From CAZRGV01 sp964599655 (GTDB taxonomy: Bacteria > Planctomycetota > Planctomycetia > Isosphaerales > Isosphaeraceae), in assembly GCA_964599655.1 (NCBI GenBank), contig CAZRGV010000190.1:1-9742 (forward strand): DNA of 9,742 nt, in the 5' to 3' direction. Both the position numbers and the translations under genes were made by a program. Each line of letters starts with the position of its first letter. Position 1 is the stretch's first letter. The notes beneath the pieces are model-generated. The model was given only the letters and a program-made list of their open reading frames with translations, did not search any database and was not told the origin of the DNA. Below, piece by piece: positions 1-5,420 of this stretch.

Positions 1-55
1 CGCCTTTGCGAGAGACTCCCTCCCGATGCCACGCTGAGTCTGGCGGGAACCGTAC
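1..55. repeat. 55-bp direct repeat, copy 1
   Basis: Bases 1-55 are identical to bases 190-244, giving two copies 189 bp apart. The first 13 bases are the end of a palindrome arm (ending ctttgcgaga); the other 42 are unrelated to the palindrome. The window cuts the copy on its left, so a longer unit, and perhaps more copies, may lie upstream. Between the copies, at about 51-64 and 79-94, is an imperfect inverted repeat (cgtac..ctatc against gatag..gtacg). Confidence 0.9.
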
Positions 56-122
56 CGCCCTATCACGGCTAACGACACGATAGGATGGCGTACGACCCCA
101 GGAGGCAAATCCGGAGGGGGGT

Positions 123-202
123 TCTCGCAAAGTCGCAAAGTTCGCAAAAAGAAGATCAAAACGTGTTTTTTCCCTCTTTGCGGCCTTTGCGCCTTTGCGA
201 GA
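123..202. repeat. Long inverted repeat (REP/MITE-like hairpin)
   Basis: The left arm (123-148) begins tctcgcaaagtcgcaaag. The right arm (177-202) is its near-perfect reverse complement over 26 nt, with about three mismatches. The AT-rich loop is 28 nt. The arms consist of reiterated cgcaaag blocks. The same arms build the tandem array at 6950-7405, so this is a dispersed intergenic family. No coding potential is seen. It lies just upstream of the serine hydrolase gene, and its right arm runs into the second 55-bp repeat copy. Confidence 0.85.
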
Positions 203-244
203 GACTCCCTCCCGATGCCACGCTGAGTCTGGCGGGAACCGTAC
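190..244. repeat. 55-bp direct repeat, copy 2
   Basis: This copy is exactly identical to 1-55 and diverges at the next base. It ends 34 bp before the start codon of the serine hydrolase, so the untranslated leader of that gene, and possibly its promoter, lies inside or next to repeated DNA. Confidence 0.9.
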
Positions 245-278
245 GGCCAGGATTTTGAAATCGGAGGAACACACGTTC

Positions 279-1850
279 ATGCGGAATTTCAGGTCAATCG
301 TCACATTGACCCTGCTCGCGATGGTCGGGATCGGCCGATCCGCGCCCGCGCAGGAGGCTCCGCGAGGGGCCGGTGGTGGTGGAAACCGGCCAGAAGGAGC
401 GGCGACGATTCCGGACTCGCCGGTCGGTCGGGCAGCGCATGCCCTGCTCGACGCGATCAACGGGTCGGATGAGAAAGCCATCGCGCGGTTCTGCGAGACG
501 ACGCTCAGCTCGGAGCTCTTCCACGGCGGGGGTACGGGGTGGACACCGGAGCGTTACGCCGCGATGTTCCAGAGGCTCCGGGCGCAGAGCGGCGGCCTGG
601 AGCCGGTTCGCGTCCTTCAGGACGCCAACGAGGCGCACCTGGCGGTCGTATTCCGAACGAAAACTGGAGACCATATGGTTGGGCTCGAGTTCGTCGAAAG
701 CCCGAAGGAAGCGGGCAGGCTCAGCCTGATCGAACCGCACCCGTTCAAGGGGGCGGGCAACCGGCCGTTGCCCTGGCCCGAGGGGAAGCTCGACGAGTCG
801 GGCATCACGAAAGCGATCGAAGAGCACGTGCGGAAGGTCGTTGAGCGCGACCTGTGCTCGGGCGTGGTGCTGGTCGCCAAGGGGGACCGAGTGCTCTTGC
901 ACAGGGCCTACGGCATGGCGGATCGCGAGCATTCGGCGCCGAACACGCTTTCGACCCGGTTCAACATTGCCTCGATTGGAAAAATGTTCACGGCGGTTGC
1001 GATTGGTCAGCTTGTCGAGCAAGGAAAGCTCCGGTTCGACGACCGGCTGGCCGACGTCCTGCCCGACTATCCGAACAAGGAGGCCGCTCGACGGCTGACG
1101 ATCCACCACCTGCTGACGCACACCTCGGGTCTCGGAGATCCCTTCGCCTCAGCCCGGCGTGACCCGAAGGCGTCGTACAACACGCCTTGGGAGAACATCG
1201 CGCTCTTCGCCGACCAGCCGCTCGCGTTCGAGCCAGGAGCGAAGCACGACTACAGCAACGGCAACTACGCCGTGCTAGGCGCGGTGATCGAGAAACTCTC
1301 GGGACAGAAGTATCACGAGTATATTTCTGAGCATGTTTTCCGTACGGCCGGGATGCGAGCGGCCGACCCCGAGGCGTACGAGGTGCTTCCCTGGGCCATT
1401 GGCTACACGCACCTTCCCGAGCGCGATCCGCTGGGCATTGAGCCCCGGAGCCCGGCGGAGACCTCGAGCGAGGCACCGCCGGCTCCGGGCCAGACAGGAG
1501 GTTTCGGAGGCGATTATCTGACGGCGGAAGACCTGTTCCGATTTTTGCGGGCCTTGAAGGGCCACCGCCTGCTTAGCGCGGAGATGACCGAGACGCTGAC
1601 GCAAGGCAAGGTCGACGTGATGCCCGGCGTTCCCGTTCGCTACGGCTATGGATTTTATGAGCACATCATGGACGGAACCCGAGTTCGAGGCCATAGCGGC
1701 GGAGGCGGCAACTCGGGCATCGGGGGCGACGCGGAGCTGATCTGGGACAAGGATTACACCGTGATCGTGCTGGAAAACCACGACCTGGACGAGGTTCGGC
1801 CGCTGTCGATGAGCATCACGTTCTTTCTCTCGAAGCAAGAACCACGGTGA
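279..1850 (+). CDS. Exported serine hydrolase, beta-lactamase / penicillin-binding-protein-like (family S12)
   Basis: Predicted 523-aa exported hydrolase of the beta-lactamase/D-alanyl-D-alanine carboxypeptidase/esterase superfamily. The ATG at 279 is chosen because GGAGGA (263-268) precedes it by 10 nt and a Sec-type signal peptide follows (basic MRNFR, hydrophobic to about residue 24); an in-frame ATG at 195 would add 28 residues and bury the signal. Residues 48-158 look like an NTF2/SnoaL- or DUF3887-like accessory domain, by pattern only. Residues 175-518 form the hydrolase. The nucleophile motif SxxK is S232-I-G-K235, the second motif is Y325-S-N327, and H472-S-G replaces the KTG triad, as is usual for esterase-like S12 members. 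HLLTHTSGL (277-285) is a hallmark segment. Substrate is unknown: peptidoglycan peptide, D-amino peptide or ester are all possible. The gene stands alone and points toward the first DUF1501 gene, with a hairpin between them. Confidence 0.93.
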   Translation: MRNFRSIVTLTLLAMVGIGRSAPAQEAPRGAGGGGNRPEGAATIPDSPVGRAAHALLDAINGSDEKAIARFCETTLSSELFHGGGTGWTPERYAAMFQRLRAQSGGLEPVRVLQDANEAHLAVVFRTKTGDHMVGLEFVESPKEAGRLSLIEPHPFKGAGNRPLPWPEGKLDESGITKAIEEHVRKVVERDLCSGVVLVAKGDRVLLHRAYGMADREHSAPNTLSTRFNIASIGKMFTAVAIGQLVEQGKLRFDDRLADVLPDYPNKEAARRLTIHHLLTHTSGLGDPFASARRDPKASYNTPWENIALFADQPLAFEPGAKHDYSNGNYAVLGAVIEKLSGQKYHEYISEHVFRTAGMRAADPEAYEVLPWAIGYTHLPERDPLGIEPRSPAETSSEAPPAPGQTGGFGGDYLTAEDLFRFLRALKGHRLLSAEMTETLTQGKVDVMPGVPVRYGYGFYEHIMDGTRVRGHSGGGGNSGIGGDAELIWDKDYTVIVLENHDLDEVRPLSMSITFFLSKQEPR

Positions 1851-1866
1851 TGCCGATTCAACGAAG

Positions 1867-1899
1867 AACGGCCCCCCGGCGCGATCGTGGGGGGCCGTT
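1867..1899 (+). terminator. Rho-independent-like terminator after the serine hydrolase
   Basis: A perfect 11-bp stem (AACGGCCCCCC at 1867-1877, GGGGGGCCGTT at 1889-1899) closes an 11-nt loop, starting 16 nt after the stop codon. The T tract behind it is short (TTT, then cgtggttt). The stem could also stop transcripts arriving from the convergent DUF1501 gene, although the minus-strand side has no U run. Confidence 0.65.
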
Positions 1900-2141
1900 T
1901 CGTGGTTTCAGGGCTGAATGGGGCAGCGGACGTCCATGGCGGGAATTCGATCGACGGTGACGAGCCCGGCGGCTTCGGGTCGGTGATCTCGGGTCGTTCC
2001 CTGCTCAAGCGACCTCCGCTGTCCCGCGCCGGCGATCCAAACGACGAGCGGTTCCTCAACGGGATTCCGTTTCCCAAGAGGGTAACGGGTTGGATCGCGA
2101 GATGCAGCGTGGGTTCTGGAACCGAAGCGGAGCCCATCCAA
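1900..2141. other. Convergent intergenic region, no gene recognised
   Basis: About 240 bp lie between the hairpin after the serine hydrolase and the stop codon of the first DUF1501 gene. Short open frames exist on both strands, for example 1908-2141 on the minus strand from a TTG. None has a convincing ribosome binding site, a recognisable protein pattern or a membrane or signal segment. I see no repeat here. Confidence 0.5.
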
Positions 2142-3524
2142 TCAGATCAATTCGCGGATCGGTTCGGCGGTGTGAGGCAAGAGGAGGATCGGGCGGCCGG
2201 AGGGGTCGAGGTGGGTCTGGGTGGTGTCGATGCCGAGGTAGTGGTACCAGGTGGCGAGCAGGTCGCTGGGGTGGAACGGTCGTTCCTTGGGTTCCTCGCC
2301 CCGTGCGTTGGTGGCGCCGATGACCTGGGCCATCGGCATGCCGCCGCCGGCCATCAGGACGGACATGGCCTTGGCCCAGTGCTCGCGGCCGGGCTGGCCC
2401 TTGAAGTTCGAGAGCTTGGGAGTGCGGCCCATCTCGCCCATGACGACGATGAGGGTGTCGCGGTCGAGACCCCGGGCGAAGACGTCCTCGATCAGGGCCG
2501 AGACGGCCTGATCCAGAACGGGCAGGCGAATGTCCATCTGTTCAAAGATGTTCCAGACGCTGGCGTGGTCGTCCCAGGAGAAGGCTTTCTGGCCGGGGAC
2601 GCAGGGGAAATCGACCGTGACGAGCCGGACGCCGGCCTCGACGAGGCGGCGGGCGAGCAGGCAGCGCTGGCCGATGACGTTGCGGCCGTAGCGGTCGCGA
2701 AGCCTCGGGTCCTCGCGTTCGAGGTCGAAGGCGTCGCGCGCGGCGGTGCCGGTCAGGAGGACGAGAGCTTGTTGCTGGAAGGCGTCGAGCGAGTCGGCGA
2801 CGTGAGAGCGCTCGAGGCCGCGCCGCATCTGGTCGAACGAGGCGAGCAGGCGGCCGCGACCCGACAGACGATCGCGCTGGGCGTCGTCGACGGCGAGCTC
2901 GGGCACCTGGAAGTTGGGGGCGCTCGGATCGGCGGCGACCCGGAACGGGCCGTACGATCGGCCGAAGTATCCGCCGCCCTCGTAGCGCATGCTCGGCAGG
3001 GCGACCCACTGCGGGAGGCCGGGCAAGCGGGTGGGAAGCAACTTGTTGGCGGCGTTGAAGATGAAGGGGTACTTCGGTTCGAAGGGGGGCGTTTCGACGA
3101 GTTCGCCCTTGTAGCCGGTCAGGACAGTGTGGGTGCTGTTGACATGGCCGGGGCTGTCGTGCGCGATCGAACGGATGAGGACATATTTATCGGCAATACG
3201 GGCGAGTTTGGGGAGCTTTTCGGAGATCTCGATGCCGGGGACGTTGGTCGGGATGGGCCGGAAGGTGCCGCGGTATTCCTCGGGGGCGTCGGGCTTGAGG
3301 TCGAAGGTTTCCATGTGGCTCGGGCCGCCCCAGAGCCAGAGGACGATCATCGACGGGCCCGACGAGGGGGACGGCGCGCGCGACGCATTCGCGCCTTTGG
3401 CGTCGAGGCGGAGCAGGTCGGCCAGGCCGAGGGTGGAGAGGCCGGTCAGCGAGGCGCGGAGGAAGGCGCGACGCGGCAGGGTGCCCTCGCAGAAGGAGCC
3501 CGAGGCGTTGGGGTAGGAGGCCAT
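2142..3524 (-). CDS. DUF1501 family protein with Tat signal (paralogue 1)
   Basis: Predicted 460-aa exported protein of the DUF1501 family, which belongs to the alkaline phosphatase/sulfatase-like clan and is greatly expanded in planctomycetes; its biochemical role is unknown. The ATG at 3524 is chosen because minus-strand GAGGAG (3538-3533) precedes it by 8 nt and the Tat motif follows promptly (R18-R19-A-F-L-R23, then a hydrophobic stretch to about 38). An upstream in-frame start at 3821 would add 99 residues of no recognisable character. Family signatures are GGPSHMETFD (66-75), an HxxxGH..STH segment (122-132), MGEMGRTP (362-369) and GREHW (379-383). Length is normal for the family. The DUF1549/DUF1553 partner gene often found beside DUF1501 is absent here. 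It is separated from the upstream inhibitor gene by 377 nt with a terminator and its own candidate promoter, so it is probably transcribed alone. Confidence 0.93.
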   Translation of the reverse strand: MASYPNASGSFCEGTLPRRAFLRASLTGLSTLGLADLLRLDAKGANASRAPSPSSGPSMIVLWLWGGPSHMETFDLKPDAPEEYRGTFRPIPTNVPGIEISEKLPKLARIADKYVLIRSIAHDSPGHVNSTHTVLTGYKGELVETPPFEPKYPFIFNAANKLLPTRLPGLPQWVALPSMRYEGGGYFGRSYGPFRVAADPSAPNFQVPELAVDDAQRDRLSGRGRLLASFDQMRRGLERSHVADSLDAFQQQALVLLTGTAARDAFDLEREDPRLRDRYGRNVIGQRCLLARRLVEAGVRLVTVDFPCVPGQKAFSWDDHASVWNIFEQMDIRLPVLDQAVSALIEDVFARGLDRDTLIVVMGEMGRTPKLSNFKGQPGREHWAKAMSVLMAGGGMPMAQVIGATNARGEEPKERPFHPSDLLATWYHYLGIDTTQTHLDPSGRPILLLPHTAEPIRELI

Positions 3525-3610
3525 GGGTACGGCTCCTCGGCGTTTGGGGGGGTGCTGGGTGTGGCGGCCCAAATTCGTGAGGCGGGCGGTGCGCCGGACC
3601 TCTCTCGCGT

Positions 3611-3639
3611 CGGAAAGGGGGAACACCGGGCCCTTTCCG
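3611..3639 (-). promoter_or_regulatory. Leader hairpin of DUF1501 paralogue 1
   Basis: A perfect 9-bp stem (cggaaaggg at 3611-3619, ccctttccg at 3631-3639) encloses an 11-nt loop. It sits at the expected 5' end of the transcript from the promoter at 3643-3671. It could protect the mRNA end or be a regulatory leader; the sequence gives no ligand signature. Confidence 0.45.
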
Positions 3640-3642
3640 GAG

Positions 3643-3671
3643 ATTGTAACGGGTCGGCGTTGTTGAGCAAG
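3643..3671 (-). promoter_or_regulatory. Candidate sigma70-type promoter of DUF1501 paralogue 1
   Basis: On the minus strand, TTGCTC (3671-3666) is followed after exactly 17 nt by TACAAT (3648-3643). The -10 box matches the consensus at 5 of 6 positions, the -35 box only at 3 of 6. The predicted transcript would carry a leader of about 110 nt. Confidence 0.45.
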
Positions 3672-3676
3672 AGTTA

Positions 3677-3703
3677 AAACCCCTCGGCCGCGGAGAGGGG
3701 TTG
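3677..3703 (-). terminator. Terminator-like hairpin downstream of the nuclease/inhibitor genes
   Basis: Read on the minus strand, AACCCCTC (3703-3696), a 9-nt loop and GAGGGGTT (3686-3679) are followed by TT, so the second arm ends in a TTTT run. The stem is 8 bp and perfect. It lies about 200 nt beyond the inhibitor stop codon and just before the promoter of DUF1501 paralogue 1, which fits a boundary between two transcripts. Confidence 0.55.
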
Positions 3704-3841
3704 CGGCTTGTGTTCGCAGTCGGGTCCGAATCCACCCTGCGACGATTCTGGCCTGGGTGGCGGAGGGGCTCGGCTTCGAGACCCCGGCTCGATGGGCCCA
3801 CATCCCGCCCAAAACGCTCAAGATACGATCCTTCGCATCGG

Positions 3842-3893
3842 TCCAAACAGGGGACAGGCATCTCGAAGACGCGGAGCCAGTCCCCGTTTTGGA
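3842..3893. repeat. REP-like hairpin after the inhibitor gene
   Basis: The left arm tccaaacaggggac (3842-3855) pairs with gtccccgttttgga (3880-3893) over 14 nt. Two adjacent mismatches (ca against ac) make one internal loop. The central 24 nt are GC-rich. It begins 8 nt after the inhibitor stop codon. Hairpins of the ggggac..gtcccc type are, from memory, recurrent intergenic elements in planctomycete genomes. It may stabilise the 3' end of the mRNA. No poly-T tract follows on the minus strand, so it is not a classic terminator. Confidence 0.6.
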
Positions 3894-3901
3894 ACCGCCG
3901 C

Positions 3902-4300
3902 TTACGTTTCGACGGCCTTGGTCTGGATGCCGGCCAGGGCGCCGGTCTTGGTCTTGCCGACGATGTAGATGTCGATGTTCACCTCACCGACGCGATACAC
4001 GGTTGCGTCGGTCAGTTCGTTCTCGATGGTTTGGCGGAGCGTGCGGTAGCGTTCGACGGTTTTCTTTTCCTCCTCGCCGTGCCAGTCTTGCTCCTCGGTG
4101 AGGTCGGCGAAGAAGTCGTCGAGCGAGATTTGCTCGACCTTGGCGCCCGGCTTCGGCTTGCCGAGTTCCGGGCCGCGCGTGGCCTGGAGAAAGTCAGGAG
4201 GTTTTGTCCATGTGAACGTGTGAAAAGGTTCGTCGGTTTCGCTCATGTAGAGCAAGCCTCTGGTCGCTTTCCTCAACGCGTCGGTGGTCGGGTCCGACAT
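3902..4300 (-). CDS. nuiA: NuiA-type nuclease A inhibitor
   Basis: Predicted 132-aa cytoplasmic protein that binds and blocks a NucA-type DNA/RNA non-specific nuclease. It resembles Anabaena NuiA (135 aa, from memory) along its whole length: GLLYMSETDEPF (15-26), DDFFADLTEEQDW (61-73), VYRVGEVNIDIYIVG (101-115) and the C-terminus GIQTKAVET. Glu21 in the MSE motif and the terminal Thr132 correspond to NuiA Glu24 and Thr135, reported to contact the metal site in the NucA-NuiA complex. No signal peptide is present. The ATG at 4300 is chosen because GGAG (4310-4307) lies 6 nt upstream and the length then matches NuiA; an in-frame ATG at 4354 would add 18 residues. It lies 67 nt downstream of the nuclease gene on the same strand, which suggests co-transcription and immunity of the producing cell. 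Confidence 0.93.
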   Translation of the reverse strand: MSDPTTDALRKATRGLLYMSETDEPFHTFTWTKPPDFLQATRGPELGKPKPGAKVEQISLDDFFADLTEEQDWHGEEEKKTVERYRTLRQTIENELTDATVYRVGEVNIDIYIVGKTKTGALAGIQTKAVET

Positions 4301-4342
4301 GGCATACTCCGTCCCAGTGGGTGGACACGCAACGTGGGCGGG

Positions 4343-4357
4343 CTCGTGGGCCACGAG
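4343..4357. repeat. 15-nt palindrome between nuclease and inhibitor genes
   Basis: CTCGTGG-G-CCACGAG has 7-nt perfect arms around a single central base, 10 nt after the nuclease stop codon. It may be an operator-like site or a small RNA hairpin that tunes expression of the inhibitor relative to the nuclease. Chance occurrence in GC-rich DNA is possible. Confidence 0.45.
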
Positions 4358-4367
4358 TGATGATCGC

Positions 4368-5249
4368 TCAACGGGACGGAGGAGGAATTGGAATCTCGTC
4401 GGTCTGGTCCTTGAGGTCGTCGATGAGGCCGGGCGAAACCTTGTCGAAGAACTTCAGGCCGGTCATCTCCTCGATCTCGCGGACCGGCACGCGGAAGCCG
4501 TCCCATTCGAGGCCGACGCGGCGATCGTTGGGAACGACGACGCCGATGAGCCGGATCTCGGAGTGTTCGTCGAGCTGGCTGGGATCGTCGACGTCCTCGT
4601 CGAGCACCATGACGACCTTCCAGGTGTGGCTCGGGACGACGACCTTGCCGTTGCGGGTGGCGGTCTTGAATCCGCTCCGGCCAACCCCGCCCTTGCCATA
4701 GGGGCCGGCGATGACGTAGCAGACCTTTCCTTCGTCCTTGACCAGGTCGCGGAGATAGATCTCAAGCTGGTTCCAGGCTTTTTGGTTGTTCTCGGGCGAC
4801 TGCGGAACCATGTTGGTCATGACGAAGGTGGCCGTGCTGCTCTGGGTGTTCCGGGAACGGTCGCTGTGGGGACACATGTGGCCGCGGTCGAAGCCCGAGC
4901 CGTTGTAGTCGGTGGGGATGACCTTCTTGAAGCCGCCCGGCAGGTCCTGGTCGGGCTGGAACGGCTTGCGAGGGGCCTTGCCGAGGTCGTCCTTGGAAAG
5001 CCGCCAGCTGACCCAGTTCGGGGTTCCGTTCTGGTTGTTGTACGAAAGAGCGAAATACTCCTTCGACATCAAGAAGTTGTTCTTGTCCTGGCCGTCGTCG
5101 GACGCCTGGCTGGGGTTGCCCATCTTCAGATGGGGAGAAACCTGGGCCTGAACGGCGGGCATCGCGCCCAGAATCAGGGCCAGAGCGACCAGCGAGCCAT
5201 GCCAGAGACGTCGCGCGCCAACGCTTCGTTGCCCAACGATCGGACTCAT
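4368..5249 (-). CDS. nucA: Secreted DNA/RNA non-specific endonuclease (NucA type)
   Basis: Predicted 293-aa sugar-non-specific nuclease of the beta-beta-alpha-metal family (NucA/Serratia nuclease), which cuts DNA and RNA with a Mg-like cofactor. A Sec signal peptide is visible: hydrophobic residues 18-32 and an A-x-A-like site (VQA, 33-35). The mature part starts like NucA (HLKMGNPS, 40-47). The catalytic motif is D121-R-G-H124; the metal-binding Asn is N155 within SPENNQ; E163 follows in WNQLE. TNMVPQ (145-150) and WKVVMVLD (210-217) also fit NucA. All expected active-site residues are intact. A Pro-rich tail (286-293) is unremarkable. The ATG at 5249 has minus-strand GGGAG (5262-5258) 8 nt upstream. 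The inhibitor gene follows after 67 nt. The likely role is extracellular nucleic acid degradation for nutrients or defence. The symbol is by resemblance. Confidence 0.95.
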   Translation of the reverse strand: MSPIVGQRSVGARRLWHGSLVALALILGAMPAVQAQVSPHLKMGNPSQASDDGQDKNNFLMSKEYFALSYNNQNGTPNWVSWRLSKDDLGKAPRKPFQPDQDLPGGFKKVIPTDYNGSGFDRGHMCPHSDRSRNTQSSTATFVMTNMVPQSPENNQKAWNQLEIYLRDLVKDEGKVCYVIAGPYGKGGVGRSGFKTATRNGKVVVPSHTWKVVMVLDEDVDDPSQLDEHSEIRLIGVVVPNDRRVGLEWDGFRVPVREIEEMTGLKFFDKVSPGLIDDLKDQTDEIPIPPPSR

Positions 5250-5351
5250 CAGCGTATCTCCCTTCCCCGGGACCGGTTGATTGGCCAGATCCGTCGCCTC
5301 GATGACGCAGGGTCCGTGGAATCGTTCGGATTTTTATGGCCAGAAGGGGCG

Positions 5352-5376
5352 TTTTCCAGATTTTTTTGGAAAATCT
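5352..5376. promoter_or_regulatory. AT-rich inverted repeat upstream of the nuclease gene
   Basis: ttttcca (5352-5358) and tggaaaa (5367-5373) form a 7-bp stem. The overlapping pair agatttt (5358-5364) and aaaatct (5370-5376) offers an alternative stem. This is an AT-rich island in a GC-rich gap, about 45-70 nt after the stop of DUF1501 paralogue 2 and about 105 nt before the nuclease start. It may terminate the former or hold the promoter of the latter. I found no convincing -35/-10 pair. Confidence 0.4.
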
Positions 5377-5420
5377 TCATAAATTTCGGAGTTGAGGATG
5401 CGAGACAGGCGTGGATCGGA

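Noticed and set aside
123..202. Intrinsic terminator of an upstream gene
   Set aside because: Arm identity with the array elements shows it belongs to a repeat family, and no upstream gene is visible in the window.
1908..2141. 77-aa frame directly after the DUF1501 stop on the minus strand
   Set aside because: It needs a TTG start, lacks a ribosome binding site, and the product matches no pattern I recognise.
1887..3677. 596-aa open frame on the plus strand
   Set aside because: Antisense shadow of DUF1501 paralogue 1 with the same biased composition and no ribosome binding site.
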